In this document: positions 48,601-60,113 of the stretch, piece by piece
Layout: every line of letters begins with the position of its first letter
How positions within the stretch are numbered: position 1 is the stretch's first letter
Assembly (NCBI RefSeq): GCF_019175385.1
Contig: NC_083341.1
Coordinates: 20,716,203 to 20,780,202 of the forward strand
Reading direction: 5' to 3'
From: Lycium barbarum
Lineage: Eukaryota > Streptophyta > Magnoliopsida > Solanales > Solanaceae
Length of the DNA stretch: 64,000 nt
Notes under the pieces: model-generated
Database searches by the model: none
What the model was told of the DNA's origin: nothing
What the model saw: the letters and a program-made list of their open reading frames with translations, nothing else
Position numbers and translations under genes: made by a program

Positions 48601-50973
48601 GTCTCATCGCATGCTTCCTGAAAATCTGAGAGAGCGAATTAGAAGACATGAACAGTACAAATGGCAAGAAACCAGGGGAGTTGAAGAAGATTCACTGATT
48701 CATAATCTTCCTAGAGACTTGAGGAGAGATTTAAAGCGCCATCTCTGTTGGTCTTTGCTCAAAAGAGTAAGTATCACATTTATAATTATTCCTATTCTTT
48801 CAAATCACTTTCAGTATATGCAGTCAAAGAATGTTACTCCCTCCATTACATTTAAATGACGGTGTTTGAATTGGCACGGAGTTTTAAGAAAGAAAGACAG
48901 ACGTTTTGCACGTTCACCCAGAGTCAGTGAACTCCATTTTTGGTACCGGTCAAGTAGAAATAATATGAATAGCGAGTCAGTACCCAAAGTCCCTTAGAAC
49001 TTTTAATCCTAAATATGTTAACATTTCAATGGCTCTAAAAGCATGTCATTAAAGATAAAAAGGGAAGTTTAAGTTTCTAAACATAGACATATGGCATTCT
49101 TTTCCGGAACAGACTAAAAATAAAAAGTGTCGCATAAAACGGAACCGAGGGAATATTAAATCTAAGTGAAACCTTATCGAACCACATCAAGCAAACTAGT
49201 AAAGAACCACATTAAGTGCTTTAATACTAAAACTTATGTTCTTTATGTTTCCTCCAAATGCTGCATTGGTTTGGTAATGCAGGTTCCCATATTCGAGAAA
49301 ATGGACGAACAATTACTGGATGCATTGTGTGACAGACTGAAACCAGCACTCTTCACAGAGAAGAGCTTCATAATCCGAGAAGGCGATCCAGTAGATGAAA
49401 TGCTCTTTATAATGAGAGGTACACTGTTAACTATGACCACAAATGGAGGAAGAACTGGTTTTTTCAACTCTGCTCATCTCAAGGCTGGTGATTTCTGTGG
49501 AGATGTGCTTTTTACATGGGCTTTAGACCCTCATCATTCCTCAAGTACTTTTCCCATTTCAACTATAACAGTGCAAGCTGTTACTGATATCGAAGCTTTT
49601 GCGCTCACTGCTGATGACCTAAAGTTTGTCGCCTCGCAGTTTAGACGTCTACATAGCAAGCAACTTCAACATACTTTCAAGTAAGTTGTTTAGGCCTTGT
49701 CTCATTTCTTTACAAGCTTAAGTCTTTTCTTCATTTGCTCATTTGGTATGAGTTTTGAAGGAAAGTATGATGCAAAAGTCACTGGTACAATGTAAGTTTT
49801 GGGTGCTTTTTTTGATGAAGTAATAATTTATTGATGTTGGAACAGAAAAACATGCTCGTATACATTTAGTATACCAAAAAGTAGAAAGCCTACAAAAAGA
49901 TCTGGTTTTCTACGAACAACACCTAATCTTCTATACATAAAATAATTTTATGGGTGCACCAAAAGGAAATAAGAGAGAAACTATTGCGTACTCCTTATCT
50001 GAACAAAGTTCATCTCTACTCGCAAAAGCTCTCCTACTTTGTTCCATCCAAACAACCCATATAAGAACTAACGACGCAAATTTCATGCCCTGTGTCTTCT
50101 CCTACTTCCATAACTCCAACTGGCCACAACTCCTTTTATTGTGTCTGGCATCACCCAAAAAATACCAAACCATGTAAAAATCTCCCATCATAATCTCGAT
50201 GCCACTGGACAATGAATGAGGATATGGTCGAGACACCGCACCCATACACATTAAGACATAAGTGACCTTCCTCTTCAAATTCTCCGCCGTCAAGATCACT
50301 CCTCTAGTTGCTAACCAAGTAAAAAAAAAAAAACTCAACCTTTCTCAACTATGCCTGTATATCACAGAAGGAACTTACATTATACCTACATGGCACCACT
50401 GAAAAAAAAAAACTCATTTTCCGACCCAAGATTTAAAAAAAAAGAGAGAGAGAGAGAGGGACTCATTATGTGCCACATGGTGAAAGGCACCGGATATTAG
50501 GTGGAAATGAGCTTCTTCATTTTTTTGTGAGTGGTATCACATGGATGATATAAGGAGAGTTGTTGATGTGGCTATACTTACATGACAATTTTATGGCTGC
50601 CGATGACGATAAATGAAATTACTTAAAGTTTTGGAGAAATCTATTAACACTTGGACTTGGCTATTTCAGGTTCTACTCACAACAATGGAGGACGTGGGCT
50701 GTATGCTTTATACAAGTAGCATGGCGTCGACACTGCAGGAATAAGCTCGAGAAATCTTTAAGAGAGGAAGAAGATAGACTGCAAGCTGCATTAGCAAAAG
50801 AGAGCACAAATGCACCAAGTCTTGGAGCTACCATTTATGCATCAAGGTTTGCTGCTAATGCGCTGCGCGCCTTGCAACGTAGCCATACAACTGGTGCAAA
50901 ATTGTCTCCCACATTACCTGTGCTGCTTCAGAAACCAGCTGAACCAGATTTTAGTGAGGAAAATGATTCATGA
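45624..50973 (+). CDS. CNGC1: Cyclic nucleotide-gated cation channel, CNGC1 group
   Basis: Plasma-membrane cation channel subunit of plants; six membrane segments, a pore loop, and a cytosolic cyclic-nucleotide and calmodulin-binding C-terminus. Exons: 45624-45655, 46101-46674, 47054-47266, 47539-47834, 47929-48040, 48530-48766, 49283-49680, 50670-50973. All junctions are GT/AG and keep frame, giving 721 aa, close to the 716 aa of Arabidopsis CNGC1. The N-terminus MNLKQDKYVRFEDWKS, the LDPQGRFLQQWNKIF start of S1, and IYPLYKEVTRT after S4 match this group. The pore reads YCFWWGLRNLSSLGQNL (about 362-378; GQNL is the usual group filter). C-linker RRHEQYKWQETRGV; CNBD about 489-620 with GDFCGDVLFTWALDP; IQ motif FIQVAWRR at about 634. 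A second ATG at 45627 is what most relatives use. A stronger-looking donor at 45651 would create a stop, so 45656 is used. Introns contain several transposon fragments, but no coding damage was seen. Confidence 0.95.
45846..46000 (+). mobile_element. Short Solanaceae repeat in CNGC1 intron 1
   Basis: CAGAGGCAGAATTTTCACTA, GGGAGTTTATC and GGCGAAGGAGATTCGGATGA are recognisable blocks of the same repeat family as at 9955, here more degenerate. Confidence 0.5.
46716..46840. mobile_element. Inverted-repeat MITE in CNGC1 intron 2
   Basis: Left arm TATGTTGCTCGAACTCTCCA and right arm TTTTGAAGAGTCAGAGAAACATAG are imperfect inverted repeats (first 20 bases of the latter TTTTGAAGAGTCAGAGAAAC). Between them lies GTGTCGGATCCTCC / GGTCCGACCCGCACCCGTCGG, a very common Solanaceae intronic repeat. 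Confidence 0.65.
48300..48461. mobile_element. Small MITE in CNGC1 intron 5
   Basis: Ends CACTGACATTGTAATGAATT and AATTTCAAATTGTCAGTG are inverted repeats; the interior is AT-rich and non-coding. Confidence 0.55.
48837..49153. mobile_element. Stowaway-type MITE in CNGC1 intron 6
   Basis: TA|CTCCCTCCATTACATTTAAA at the left and AAACGGAACCGAGGGAA|TA at the right form inverted termini with a TA duplication. It is longer than usual, so something may be nested inside. Confidence 0.75.
49810..50335 (-). mobile_element. 5'-truncated LINE in CNGC1 intron 7
   Basis: On the minus strand the right part reads FTWLATRGVILTAENLKRK...VTYVLMC and later VMPDTIK, the zf-RVT region that ends plant L1-type reverse transcriptase ORFs. 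It is followed by a non-coding 3' UTR (GGTGCACCCATAAAATTA, TTTTTGGTATACTAAATG) ending near CTTCATCAAAAAAAG at about 49810. Only the 3' end of the LINE is present, as expected from incomplete reverse transcription. Confidence 0.7.
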
Positions 50974-51850
50974 GATCATTAAGATGCGAGATATTACCAG
51001 AAATGTTGGAAGATGTTCATACTGGGGGAGTTGCATTTTCTTTTTATTCTAAAAAACAACTCTTTTGAGTAGTACATATGTTATATCTTGATTCATTAAG
51101 ATTCTTGTAAGATAGAAACAGGCAGTTCTGTTATCTAAGTTTTATCGAGTTCTGACTAGTTTAGCTACTCAAACTTTGAGTCTTGAGCCTATTTTTAGGG
51201 AGAGGGAGGAAATAAACCAAAAGCTACAATGACAGAAAGAAATACTTGGAGATGGTCTTACATCGGTACCCCGGAATTAGACATGACAAACGGCCAGTCA
51301 GGTCATAACCCCTTGCATTCAAATTGGAATACTTTTTCAATTTCTCGTCGTCTCAAATACATCGTTTAATACTGTATTCAGTTGTGTTGCATTATTGTAC
51401 AATGTATTTCTTTACAATATGATATTAGTCAGATGGCAGGATAAGTATACGGTAATATTTATCGAAAAAGTTGACTGTTTCGTCATAGATTCACTCTATC
51501 CTCATTATTTAGCCATATATTTGTATTCCCCGAAATATATACCTATTTGTCTCTATTAGGAGAACCTTACAGTTAAGACTCATGATAACACGAGATATGT
51601 AGAATCTCATCTTGATTCACTATGTAAACCAAAATGCACCTTAAAAGACTTCGAGGAAATGACACAAGAAGCACGATGAAATGTGACCTATATTGGTATA
51701 TAAAGCTTCAAACTCCTTTAACAAGCCAAGAAAAGAATATGATGCAACATTACAAGTGATAGCTTTACACTATTAGAATTTGACTCTCTTGTCTACTTAC
51801 AACATGATCAGCACAAGAGGAGAAGTTGGTATGAGTGATTTCAAGAACTT
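50974..51850. other. Convergent 3' region between CNGC1 and ATG6
   Basis: Holds the 3' UTRs of both genes. A possible AATAAA signal for the channel lies at 51211. No ORF or repeat recognised. Confidence 0.6.
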
Positions 51851-54800
51851 TCAAGATTGGAACTTGGCATTAGTTGGTTGTTTGCTGTATAGTGATCCTG
51901 CTGCAGCTGGAACTTCAGCTTGTGAAGAGACGGTTGTGGAAAGTGGCTGGAAATTTGTGTTTCCAACAAACCAGTAGAGCACCCACTTCAAATTGCAGAG
52001 TGTGTACTTGAGAGCTTTGGTCCAATTTTCCTGCTTATTAAAGCTCTGAGTAATGGAGTAACTTTCAACTTTGTCATTTTCAATCCTGCAAGAAAGCCCT
52101 AGACAGTTAGGTAACCGTAATAGTACTAATACATCAAACGAGAACTTAGTTGGAGAATGCCATTTCTATATCTATAGTCGAGTCAAGTAATTCACGTCCA
52201 ATTCTGGACTCCAATATGTAGCATCCTAATAAATGCCACATAAAAAGCTCAAAATTCTCTTCAAAGCAGTAGTTTGAAAATCAAGACAAATTAGTGGAAT
52301 ACAAAATAATAGCGCACTCTTAAACGTACTTCACGAATGGGCCTAACTTAATAAGAGGCGGCTCTAAGGCTAAAAAGCATCAAGTTTAGCTCCCTTCCAT
52401 GTTGGTATATGTCCAACTCTCACTTAGCAAGTCCCGCTGGTTCCACGTAGTTGTCTAAGACATATCATAGATCCATACTTCAATTACCACGCCAAGTCAC
52501 TCATACCCCTCTCCATTACCAACCCATAAGTAAAAAAGGAAAAGCAAAGAAACTTATGCAATTATTCCAACTGATCTAAACTGATAGTCATTTGCTCCAA
52601 CTTCATGTTCCTCCTTTAGGGATAATAAGATGGACATATGCAAGCAACCTTATCACTAAAACAAAATCTACCAAACTCTTCTTTGCAGAAATTCTGACAA
52701 CCAATTACCCAATAGCTATGTATCTGACTAAGAAAATATAAATCCAAGATGCACTATAGAACATTTTGCTAAAACATTGAAGCTTCTAAGTATTGCAGAA
52801 TTAGGCTTCTTGAATATGCAGAGGCTTACTTGTAAGGAAGCTTAAACCATTTGTCAGGACGAATATTGTTTTCCCTATCTTTTGAATTTGCAAACTCGGA
52901 GAACTCCTTTAGGCAGGTCAAGAACAATGTCATTGCTTTGTCATACCGTGTGCTCCAGAAGAGATTTACCGGGCCGAACCTTCAAAAGATTAAGAGGGAT
53001 CATATTAGCTAATTCTAAAAGGTGAAAGTTTGGAATTGGAAAACCACAATGTGTGTTACTGTCAAGGTATTTAAGATAACTGGAAACAAAGATGCAACAT
53101 AACCGGCCTCCAGGAAGTGATTTCGGAGTTCGTACATCTCATTCACTATTATCAAGTAGAAAGCTGAGTGTATTACAATGAAAACAAGTTAATAGCAAAC
53201 AGACTACCTATCCTACATTTACTAACTACAATTATTATTGCATCATTTACCCACCTGAAATCAACTTAAAATACGTATCAAATTGACAGTATGGCAATTA
53301 ATACCTTTGGACAGATATGTTTAAGAAAAAGACAAGGATAAACTTACAGTTCATAAGTAGTATTATTGGTGTCCATGATCCGAGGATAACTTCCCATAGG
53401 AAGAATTTTTATCCGATATCTGGAAAGGGAAAATCAAGGATACACAATGGACAGAAAACAGCAAGAACACTAGGCAATACTTCTGGGCCAGCTTGCGCGC
53501 ATAAGCTCCAATACTTCTTAGGCTGAGAGTTGCATTCTAATAAACAAACTAGGCAATATAAGGCAGTTCTTCCTTCGGTCGATCAAGGAATTCACATAAA
53601 AGGATTATATTTTACTCAAAAACAAGAAAAATAGATATATGTTTCAACAAGGATACTGAAACTTTGGTCGGAAATATTGAGCCATTGTATGGAGAAGAAG
53701 GCACGCTTGGCCCCATGCTGCATTTATCTCGTCCCACTCAACCTAAGCATTTATCACAAATATTGTACATTATAGATAACAAAAGAATAAGAAAAAAGAA
53801 AATATTATTATGATGAGAAAAAAAAATGAAAGCCAAGAAAGTTCAACATACAGTATCATAATGAGAAATAATGAGCTCTTTCAGTTTGAAGTGTAGCACA
53901 AAAATGGCAAAATAAATAGCTACTACCAGATCAAAACTTCATTCGAGATGAACAAATGAAATATAGCAGTTCATACACCTACATAGAGTTCAACTAATTA
54001 AATTCTGTAGTACTTGCTATTTCTCCATTTCCTTTAATCAGATTCTGTATTAAACAGGAGATAGAACTGAAGATGTAACATATTTTACAATGGCCTAAGC
54101 AGAGATTGTACTGCCTCATCCAATTTCCACGACCTATTTCAGTTTTCAACTACCAAATTTACTTGTCTCCTTCTCCAACCAATAACCCAAACAAATATAA
54201 ATTCTATAATAATATTTTTACCATTAATCTTTTTTTTATAAGGAACATTAATCTGATACATTAAGGAAGTATTTTAAGAGAAAATACGCTTTCAGTATGG
54301 AATATCAGATACTGCAGCAAAGCATGATGCTGAATATATCTACAAGAAACCAGACAATTATATCCAAACAAATTGAAGTAACATACCGGAATTTTAGGAA
54401 GTCTTCCGAGACGAAAGTTGTTAATCGTTCCAAATTCACCATCATACCAGATTGGAAATGCATCATTGAGCACATTAGTCCGCTTTAGCAGCTCTAAATG
54501 AGCTTGTGAAACTTCTGTCTTCGCTAAAATTGCATCTCTCTCTTCCTGCAGTAAAAAGATCCTTCTTAACAAGTGATTTGCTCCATCCAACGCCAGAAAC
54601 ACCACCCCACCACCCCCGAAAAGAGAGATACTTCTCTTCTACCCCAAAATTTAAGTCAGATTTCCCCCAATCATCTGAATGGAGTTTCATTTTTGTTCTC
54701 GATATATCAAATAGCTCTTTAGTGGGGAGGGATAATATGTGAAATATGAGGCAAAAGAACAGTCAAGCCACCATTTAAAGATATAAGACCAAAGATTATT

Positions 54801-57800
54801 CCCACAGGTAAATTAAAAATGACAGTTACAAACAGAGCATGGTAAGAAGAAGCAGCAAGAAACCTGATGAGCTATCAACTGAAACTGAAAGTTGTTGAAT
54901 TCTTGCCAGTACCTGTTAAATAAAAGGCATGCTAGCATTTAGCAATTAGTGATGGCAAATCTCAAACAGCTGATTTAAATAATAGATAACTATAGTTAAA
55001 CTCTTGATCCAGGCAACCGAACTGGGATATAGTGACAGTAACTCTTTTATTTATAGGCTTCTCTACCAGGCTATTCCAAGTTCCTTTATAATACTACAGT
55101 CCACAATAACAATAACCACTATACCTCCATCTCGAGCTATTTGGTGTCAGCAATTTTCTTTTATAAGGTAAAATAATTTTATGAACAATGAGAAAATCAC
55201 CGTATATAAACAATATACCAAAAAGTAGAAAACCTACAACATAATGTAATTCTCTACAAACTACACCAAGTCTTCTTACAAAGTACAAACTAAAACTTCA
55301 TGGGTGCACCAAAAAGAAGCAATATGTGTCATCCCTCTACTTATTTGTTTTTTACCCACCTGAGCCTTTTACGACCTTACTTTTTTGAATGGTCTCCCCT
55401 AAGGTTGACCTGTTTTCAAATAAACTGAACCTCGATATTACATTCAAGAAGGATTCTCCTAAGCTAAGGGCTCCCGAAATTCATCTGAAAGTCAGTCTAA
55501 TGGAGGATTGACATAAAAATCTCTAAATAGACAAAAGAATCCTCGCAATAAACAGAGAAAAGAAAATTTTTACATGCATAGGCCTAGTAAGAGAGACAAA
55601 CTCCTAAACACATTTATGAGGGCTAGTTACTGCACCAAAAAAATGAAAAAATGCAAGCCAGGCCATTTGAGTACTACCGCTCCTCCAACTCCTTAAAGCG
55701 GCTAGACTTCAGCTCTAGTTCCTTCAGTTCGCCAGTGACTACAGAACATTGCTTCTCTGTTTCTTCTATTGCTGCTTCAAGTTTTCGCTCTTCTTCTTCT
55801 ATCTTCAAGAGCATCAAAACACATTGAAGTCAATAAATGATCTTCAATACAAAAGACTAGAAGTGCAGAAGACATAATTGCAAAAAAATGTACGTGCTAA
55901 GCCTCAGCTTTCTTTATCCACAACTGTGTTTCCATTTCATTCTAATATATTATCTTTGTAATATAATCAGTTCAGACCAATTATAAACAGAATGCACTAG
56001 GATTTAAATATTTTTGCAGGTAGTTTTTTTGGAGGTACTTCTGTGCTGGATCGGGTTAAATAGCATCTTAATTTATTTGTTCTCTTATAAATAAAGGGGA
56101 AAACTAAGAGGTCCTTTATGTGACTCAAAATTGTTAACCACCTTCAATTTCTCCTTCAGAAAATCAGCCTCGCTAAGAACATTCCTTGCTTCTCCCTCCA
56201 ATCGCTGAAGGCAAGCTTCGTAGGCTTGTATGTCCCCGTTAACATCTTCCACCTCCTTGTCAAGTTTATCAGACAGTACCCTCATGCATTCAAGACACAG
56301 GGGTTGCTCGATCTGGGTCTGTGTTGTGGCAATATCAAATGCACGCTTTAGGACAGTGATGGTGGAGTGAAACCCAGAATTATTTGGCTGCGTGGGAGCA
56401 TTTGGAGGTCCACCATCTGGTGATGGAAGATTCGTACCAGCTCCATCAGATGTATGCTCACACTTATACACTGAAGCAGCTGGTGGTGGCAAAACCACAA
56501 ATGATTCTTCCATAGCCCTCCCAAACTGGCTTGCATCTGGCTGAGTAGATCCTCCTCGTCCTCGAGGAGGGATCCCTGGTCCCTGATTTCTTTGCTTTGG
56601 CAACACAACATATGAATGCTCCATACGGCTAGACCCTATAACACTACCAGCTCCATGAATTGAAGAAGCCTGCATCCCTGCACCAACACCCTAAATCAGC
56701 AAACTATAGATGTATTATCCGCTCTTCTAGACATTAAATTTAATGAAAGAAACGCTTGTACAATTCCACAGGACATAGAAATGAAAACTAACAACAAAGT
56801 GAGGCTATGTGGAAACAAGAAATCTAGGGATTTCATATAATGGAAACAGAAAATTTTATAAATAGCTATAGTTTAGAGCATAACTGACAAAACATAGCTA
56901 CAGTTTGCATATTTACGAAACATAGCTACAGTTTGCGTATTTACGAAGCGTAGCTACAGTCGTTGTATCAGGTGGGTATGTATCGGAAGGCAGGTATCAG
57001 CTGTATCAGGCGGGTATTAACTGTATCAGAGCATACTATATCAACTGAAATAGCACGAAAGAGATGTATCAGCGCATACAGTTGCATGTGTGTATTGCTT
57101 ATTTGCTACAAAACCCAAAATGTAGCTACATTTCATAATTTTTTGAAACTATAGCTATGTATCGTAAATACAATCTAAATGTTTGTCACGTCGCGTAATT
57201 TTTCCTTAAACTCAATGGTGTCTAAATTTTAAAACTAAATGTCACAGCCTCCACTGAACTAAGTTGGATCACAATTAAAACCTTCTCTAACACACAATTA
57301 CTTCATGAAGAAATTCAGTAAAGGTAAAAGCTTTTAGTGCATATAGAAACTAAACCAAAAAAAATTCCAGTTAGTACCTCCAATACAAACATCAGTTCGC
57401 ATAATTTTTTGTACTCCCTCCTTCCCAAATTAGTTGTCATGTTTCACTTTTCGATAGTCAAACCATGTGAAATTTTAACCAATATTTTAAAATGTATTTT
57501 TTTTTCATCAAATTAACATGAGAAAAAATTGCAACTTGTAGTACCTTTCATATAGTTTTTGATTATCTAAATTTTAACTGTAACATATTGAGTTGATCTA
57601 ATCCAATTTAGCTTCGTAAATTAGTTAAATTTAACTCTTGACAAGCGAAACATGAAAACTAATTTGGGAGAAATCCATAGCAACTCTACTATGTCGCATA
57701 CCAATTAGCTAACATAAAAAATTAATCATAATTTCCTAAATATTGAATCATAGGGCATTAATTAACATAGTTGAGTCCAATTAATTTGGGTTCAATTGAT

Positions 57801-58528
57801 GAATATATAAAGCTAGAGAGAGAAATAAGGTAGGATCACAAATAAAAGCTTCTCTAATACACAATTACTTCACGAAGAAATTTCGGTAAAGTTAAAAGCT
57901 TTTGCTGCATATGAACAGTAAACAAAATTTCCAGTTAGTATCTCCAATACACACCAATTCACATAAGCATTCACATAGTCGACTCCAATTAATTGGGGAA
58001 CTTTCAAAAATATACAGCCCAACATAAAATATTACGCTACGTAGCCATTTTTTCAGTTTATACAAAAGTATACAACATTATACCCTGGGGAAAGCATTAT
58101 ACATAGTGTATCAACCTTCTATAAAAGTGTATAAAAGGAATAACTAAACCGGGTAACAAACTCAAAATACGGGCTACGTGGCGTAAATATTTTCTCCCAG
58201 TAGACAGCATAATTTTCACAAAAACAATCACAATTTCCTAAATCAATCATCATAGGGAATTAATTAACACGGTCGACTCCAATAAATTTGGGTTCAATTG
58301 ATGTATAAAACTATAAATATAAATAAAAGTAGAGAGAGAAAGACGGGTCGGGTCGGGTCGGGTCTAACCGGAGCGAGAAGAAGAAGAATCGGGGAAGAAT
58401 TTATCGGCATAATTATCAACACCGGCGAAAGAGAGAGGATTGTGGCAGTTCTGACAGAGGTATCTTGGTAGATTCGGGTCTACCGGTAAACTCCGACCCT
58501 TATCACTCCTGCTGCTATTTTTCGTCAT
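51851..58528 (-). CDS. ATG6: ATG6 / Beclin 1 autophagy protein
   Basis: Subunit of the class III phosphatidylinositol 3-kinase complex (with VPS34 and VPS15) that makes PI3P at forming autophagosomes and endosomes. Exons on the minus strand: 58528-58369, 56677-56142, 55802-55678, 54912-54864, 54545-54387, 53742-53657, 53419-53348, 52979-52830, 52085-51851. All GT/AG and in frame, 523 aa (Arabidopsis ATG6 is 517). Visible: plant N-terminal CQNC motif (Cys25, Cys28) after [19 protein letters not shown]; a BH3-like [19 protein letters not shown] (155-173); CLEC (181-184), start of the coiled coil; [17 protein letters not shown]; then the conserved ECD/BARA domain from [12 protein letters not shown] to the C-terminus ([71 protein letters not shown]). 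The ATG at 58528 is chosen; an in-frame GTG 24 bases upstream is not a plausible start. Exon 2 uses TTGGTGCAG|GGATG, because the TTTAG 13 bases upstream of this acceptor would break the frame. No damage seen. Confidence 0.96.
55155..55325 (-). mobile_element. LINE 3' tail in ATG6 intron 3
   Basis: Shares with the CNGC1 intron-7 LINE the blocks TATACCAAAAAGTAGAAA.CCTACA and TTTTATGGGTGCACCAAAA-like (here TTCATGGGTGCACCAAAA). Only the 3' UTR part of the LINE is present, same orientation. Confidence 0.55.
56865..57180. mobile_element. Repeat-rich MITE in ATG6 intron 1
   Basis: Direct copies of CATAGCTACAGTTTGC(A/G)TATTTACGAA at the left, inverted TATAGCTATGTATCGTAAAT at the right, and a middle made of GTATCAG(G)CGGGTAT-like repeats. 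No coding capacity; a Solanaceae-type inverted-repeat element. Confidence 0.6.
57414..57672. mobile_element. Stowaway-type MITE in ATG6 intron 1
   Basis: Starts TA|CTCCCTCCTTCCCAAATTAG; the right end GAAAACTAATTTGGGAGAAA is its imperfect inverted repeat. Interior typical of Stowaway (CATGTTTCACTTTT, TTAACTCTTGACA). Confidence 0.75.
58028..58190. mobile_element. Small MITE with 19-bp terminal inverted repeats in ATG6 intron 1
   Basis: AATATTACGCTACGTAGCC (58028-58046) and GGCTACGTGGCGTAAATAT (58172-58190) are inverted repeats with two or three mismatches around a 125-bp non-coding centre. Confidence 0.75.
58339..58365 (+). repeat. GGGTC microsatellite
   Basis: Four GGGTC units next to the donor site of ATG6 exon 1, inside the start of intron 1 on the minus strand. 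Confidence 0.85.
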
Positions 58529-59440
58529 CGATTTATTTCTTTCTCTGTTCACTCTTGAATTTCAGTATATAATTTGATGGGTAATTTAAAAAAAAAAAAA
58601 AAATAAGCCACTTTCCTGGAGGGGGGTTCGATGGAAATTTTGTAAAGGGAAAAGTGACAAACAAACAAAATAAGAAAAAGCGTATGGATTATCTCTGAAG
58701 TCTAATATAGTAGGGCATTTAGCTAGAGGTGACTTTAAGTCTTTTTATTGAGTGAATGTGACTCAAGTTTTAATTATTGAGTGGAGGTGGTGTTTTTTTA
58801 TTAGTGATTAAGAGATTTTGACTTTGCCCAAAAGTTTTTATTTTGACACTTTGACCCTTAACTTTATTTTTAATACTTTGCCTTCAAGTTTTATTTTTAA
58901 CACTTTGATCCAGTCAATATAAACCATAAAATACCAAAATGGGTCCAAAAAAAAGGGTGTCAATAGCTGCACCGTTTTTGCTCTTTTCCCTCCTCTGTTC
59001 TTCTTCTCCTTCCTCGATTCGTTTTTCCTCTTTCTTCTTCTTCTTCTTCTTTTCCATCCGCCTATTCTCATTCTTTTTCTCCCTCCATTCTTCTTCCTCA
59101 TCTTCCATTGCTGCTTCCTCTGCTTCTTCTTCATCCATTGCTGTTCCATTTTGAAGAATCTGCTCAACAAAAGAAAAAACTAAACCACCAAATTTGAAAT
59201 TTTTTGGTTGGATTTCGTTAGTGTCTACATGGGCATTACTTCATAAGTATTGCTACTTCCCCTGCTTCTTCTTCTTCCATTGGTGCGACATTTTGAAGAA
59301 TTTGCTCAACAAAGAAAAGAATGAAACCAGCAGATTTTGTAATTTTTTGGCTGGGCATTACTTCAGAAGTAATTTCCGCTCATTTGGTAAGTAAAATATT
59401 GTTGTTTTGTTTCAATTGTTTATGTGGGTTTTGCTGCTGA
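58529..59440. other. ATG6 5' UTR and promoter region, with CTT-rich tract
   Basis: An A15-type run at about 58588 and AT-rich DNA precede ATG6 (transcribed leftward). A CTT/TCC-rich tract at 58985-59150 gives long Lys/Glu-rich (minus) and Ser/Phe-rich (plus) ORFs that are composition artefacts. No TATA box could be assigned with confidence. Confidence 0.5.
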
Positions 59441-60065
59441 TTTTCCAACAATTTACGGTAGCAATTGTACTTGTTGCAACAAGTGCTAAAGCTGTTGTAT
59501 AAGAGCTTCTAAATTTTTGCAACAACTGTTGTAGTTTCTGCAGAAGCTGCTGTAGTTTATGCAACAGCTATTGTAGTTGCTGCCACAATTACAACAGATT
59601 ATGTAGTTGTTGCAACTTCTATACTAATTGTTGTTAAATACGTAATATGAATAAGTTGCAACAGATTTGTGAGTTGTTGCAAGTAGTGTATTGCCTGTTG
59701 CAACAAGTATCTTACTTGTTGCAACAACTCACTGATCTGTCGGATTCAGCTTCAGTCCAACAGAACCCAAAAACTGGACCAAAAAAAAAAACTGTAGCTG
59801 ACTCCAACAGATTAGTTAGTTACTGCAACAAGTGTATTACCTGTTGCAACAAGTAATTTACTTGTTGCAACAACTCACTAATCTATTGGACATCATCAAC
59901 TGTCTTTGGATTAAACAGAACTCAAAAAACTGAAGCTGACTCTAACAAATTAGTTAGTTGGTGCAACAAGGATAGTACTTGTTGCAACAGGTAATCCACT
60001 TGTTGCAACACCTGATTCATCTGTTCCAACAAGTCATTAAGTTATTGTATTTTGTTACTATACAG
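59440..60065 (+). repeat. TGTTGCAACA-rich array upstream of the second Mutator-like transposase
   Basis: 59440-59640 has irregular GCAACAG(C/A)TATTGTAGTTG motifs. From about 59640 there are three diverged units of about 140-146 bp (marker GTGTATT.CCTGTTGCAAC at 59686 and 59832, related GATAGTACTTGTTGCAAC at 59971). TGTTGCAACA is a perfect palindrome and occurs repeatedly. The end (TCTGTTCCAACAAGTCATTAAG, 60016 onward) matches the intronic 124-bp unit of the transposase gene. Confidence 0.8.
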
Positions 60066-60113
60066 TCATGACCTTTTTTTAAAAAAAAAACAACATATAT
60101 TCAGGTAGCATTA

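Larger units (their letters stand above)
57262..58345. repeat. Local partial duplications in ATG6 intron 1
   Basis: 57250-57405 and 57833-57970 are diverged direct copies (CACAATTACTTCA.GAAGAAATT, CAGTTAGTA.CTCCAATACA). 57725-57845 and 58228-58345 are a second pair (AATTTCCTAAAT, TTTGGGTTCAATTGATG, AGAGAGAGAAA). The offset is about 0.5 kb, so a block next to exon 1 was duplicated and later interrupted by MITEs. Confidence 0.65.

Noticed and set aside
58529..58552. Start of ATG6 at 58552
   Set aside because: The codon there is GTG; the first ATG in frame is at 58528 and matches the family N-terminus.
58838..59170. Lys/Glu-rich and Ser/Phe-rich ORFs
   Set aside because: Simple CTT/GAA repeat composition; no conserved domain.
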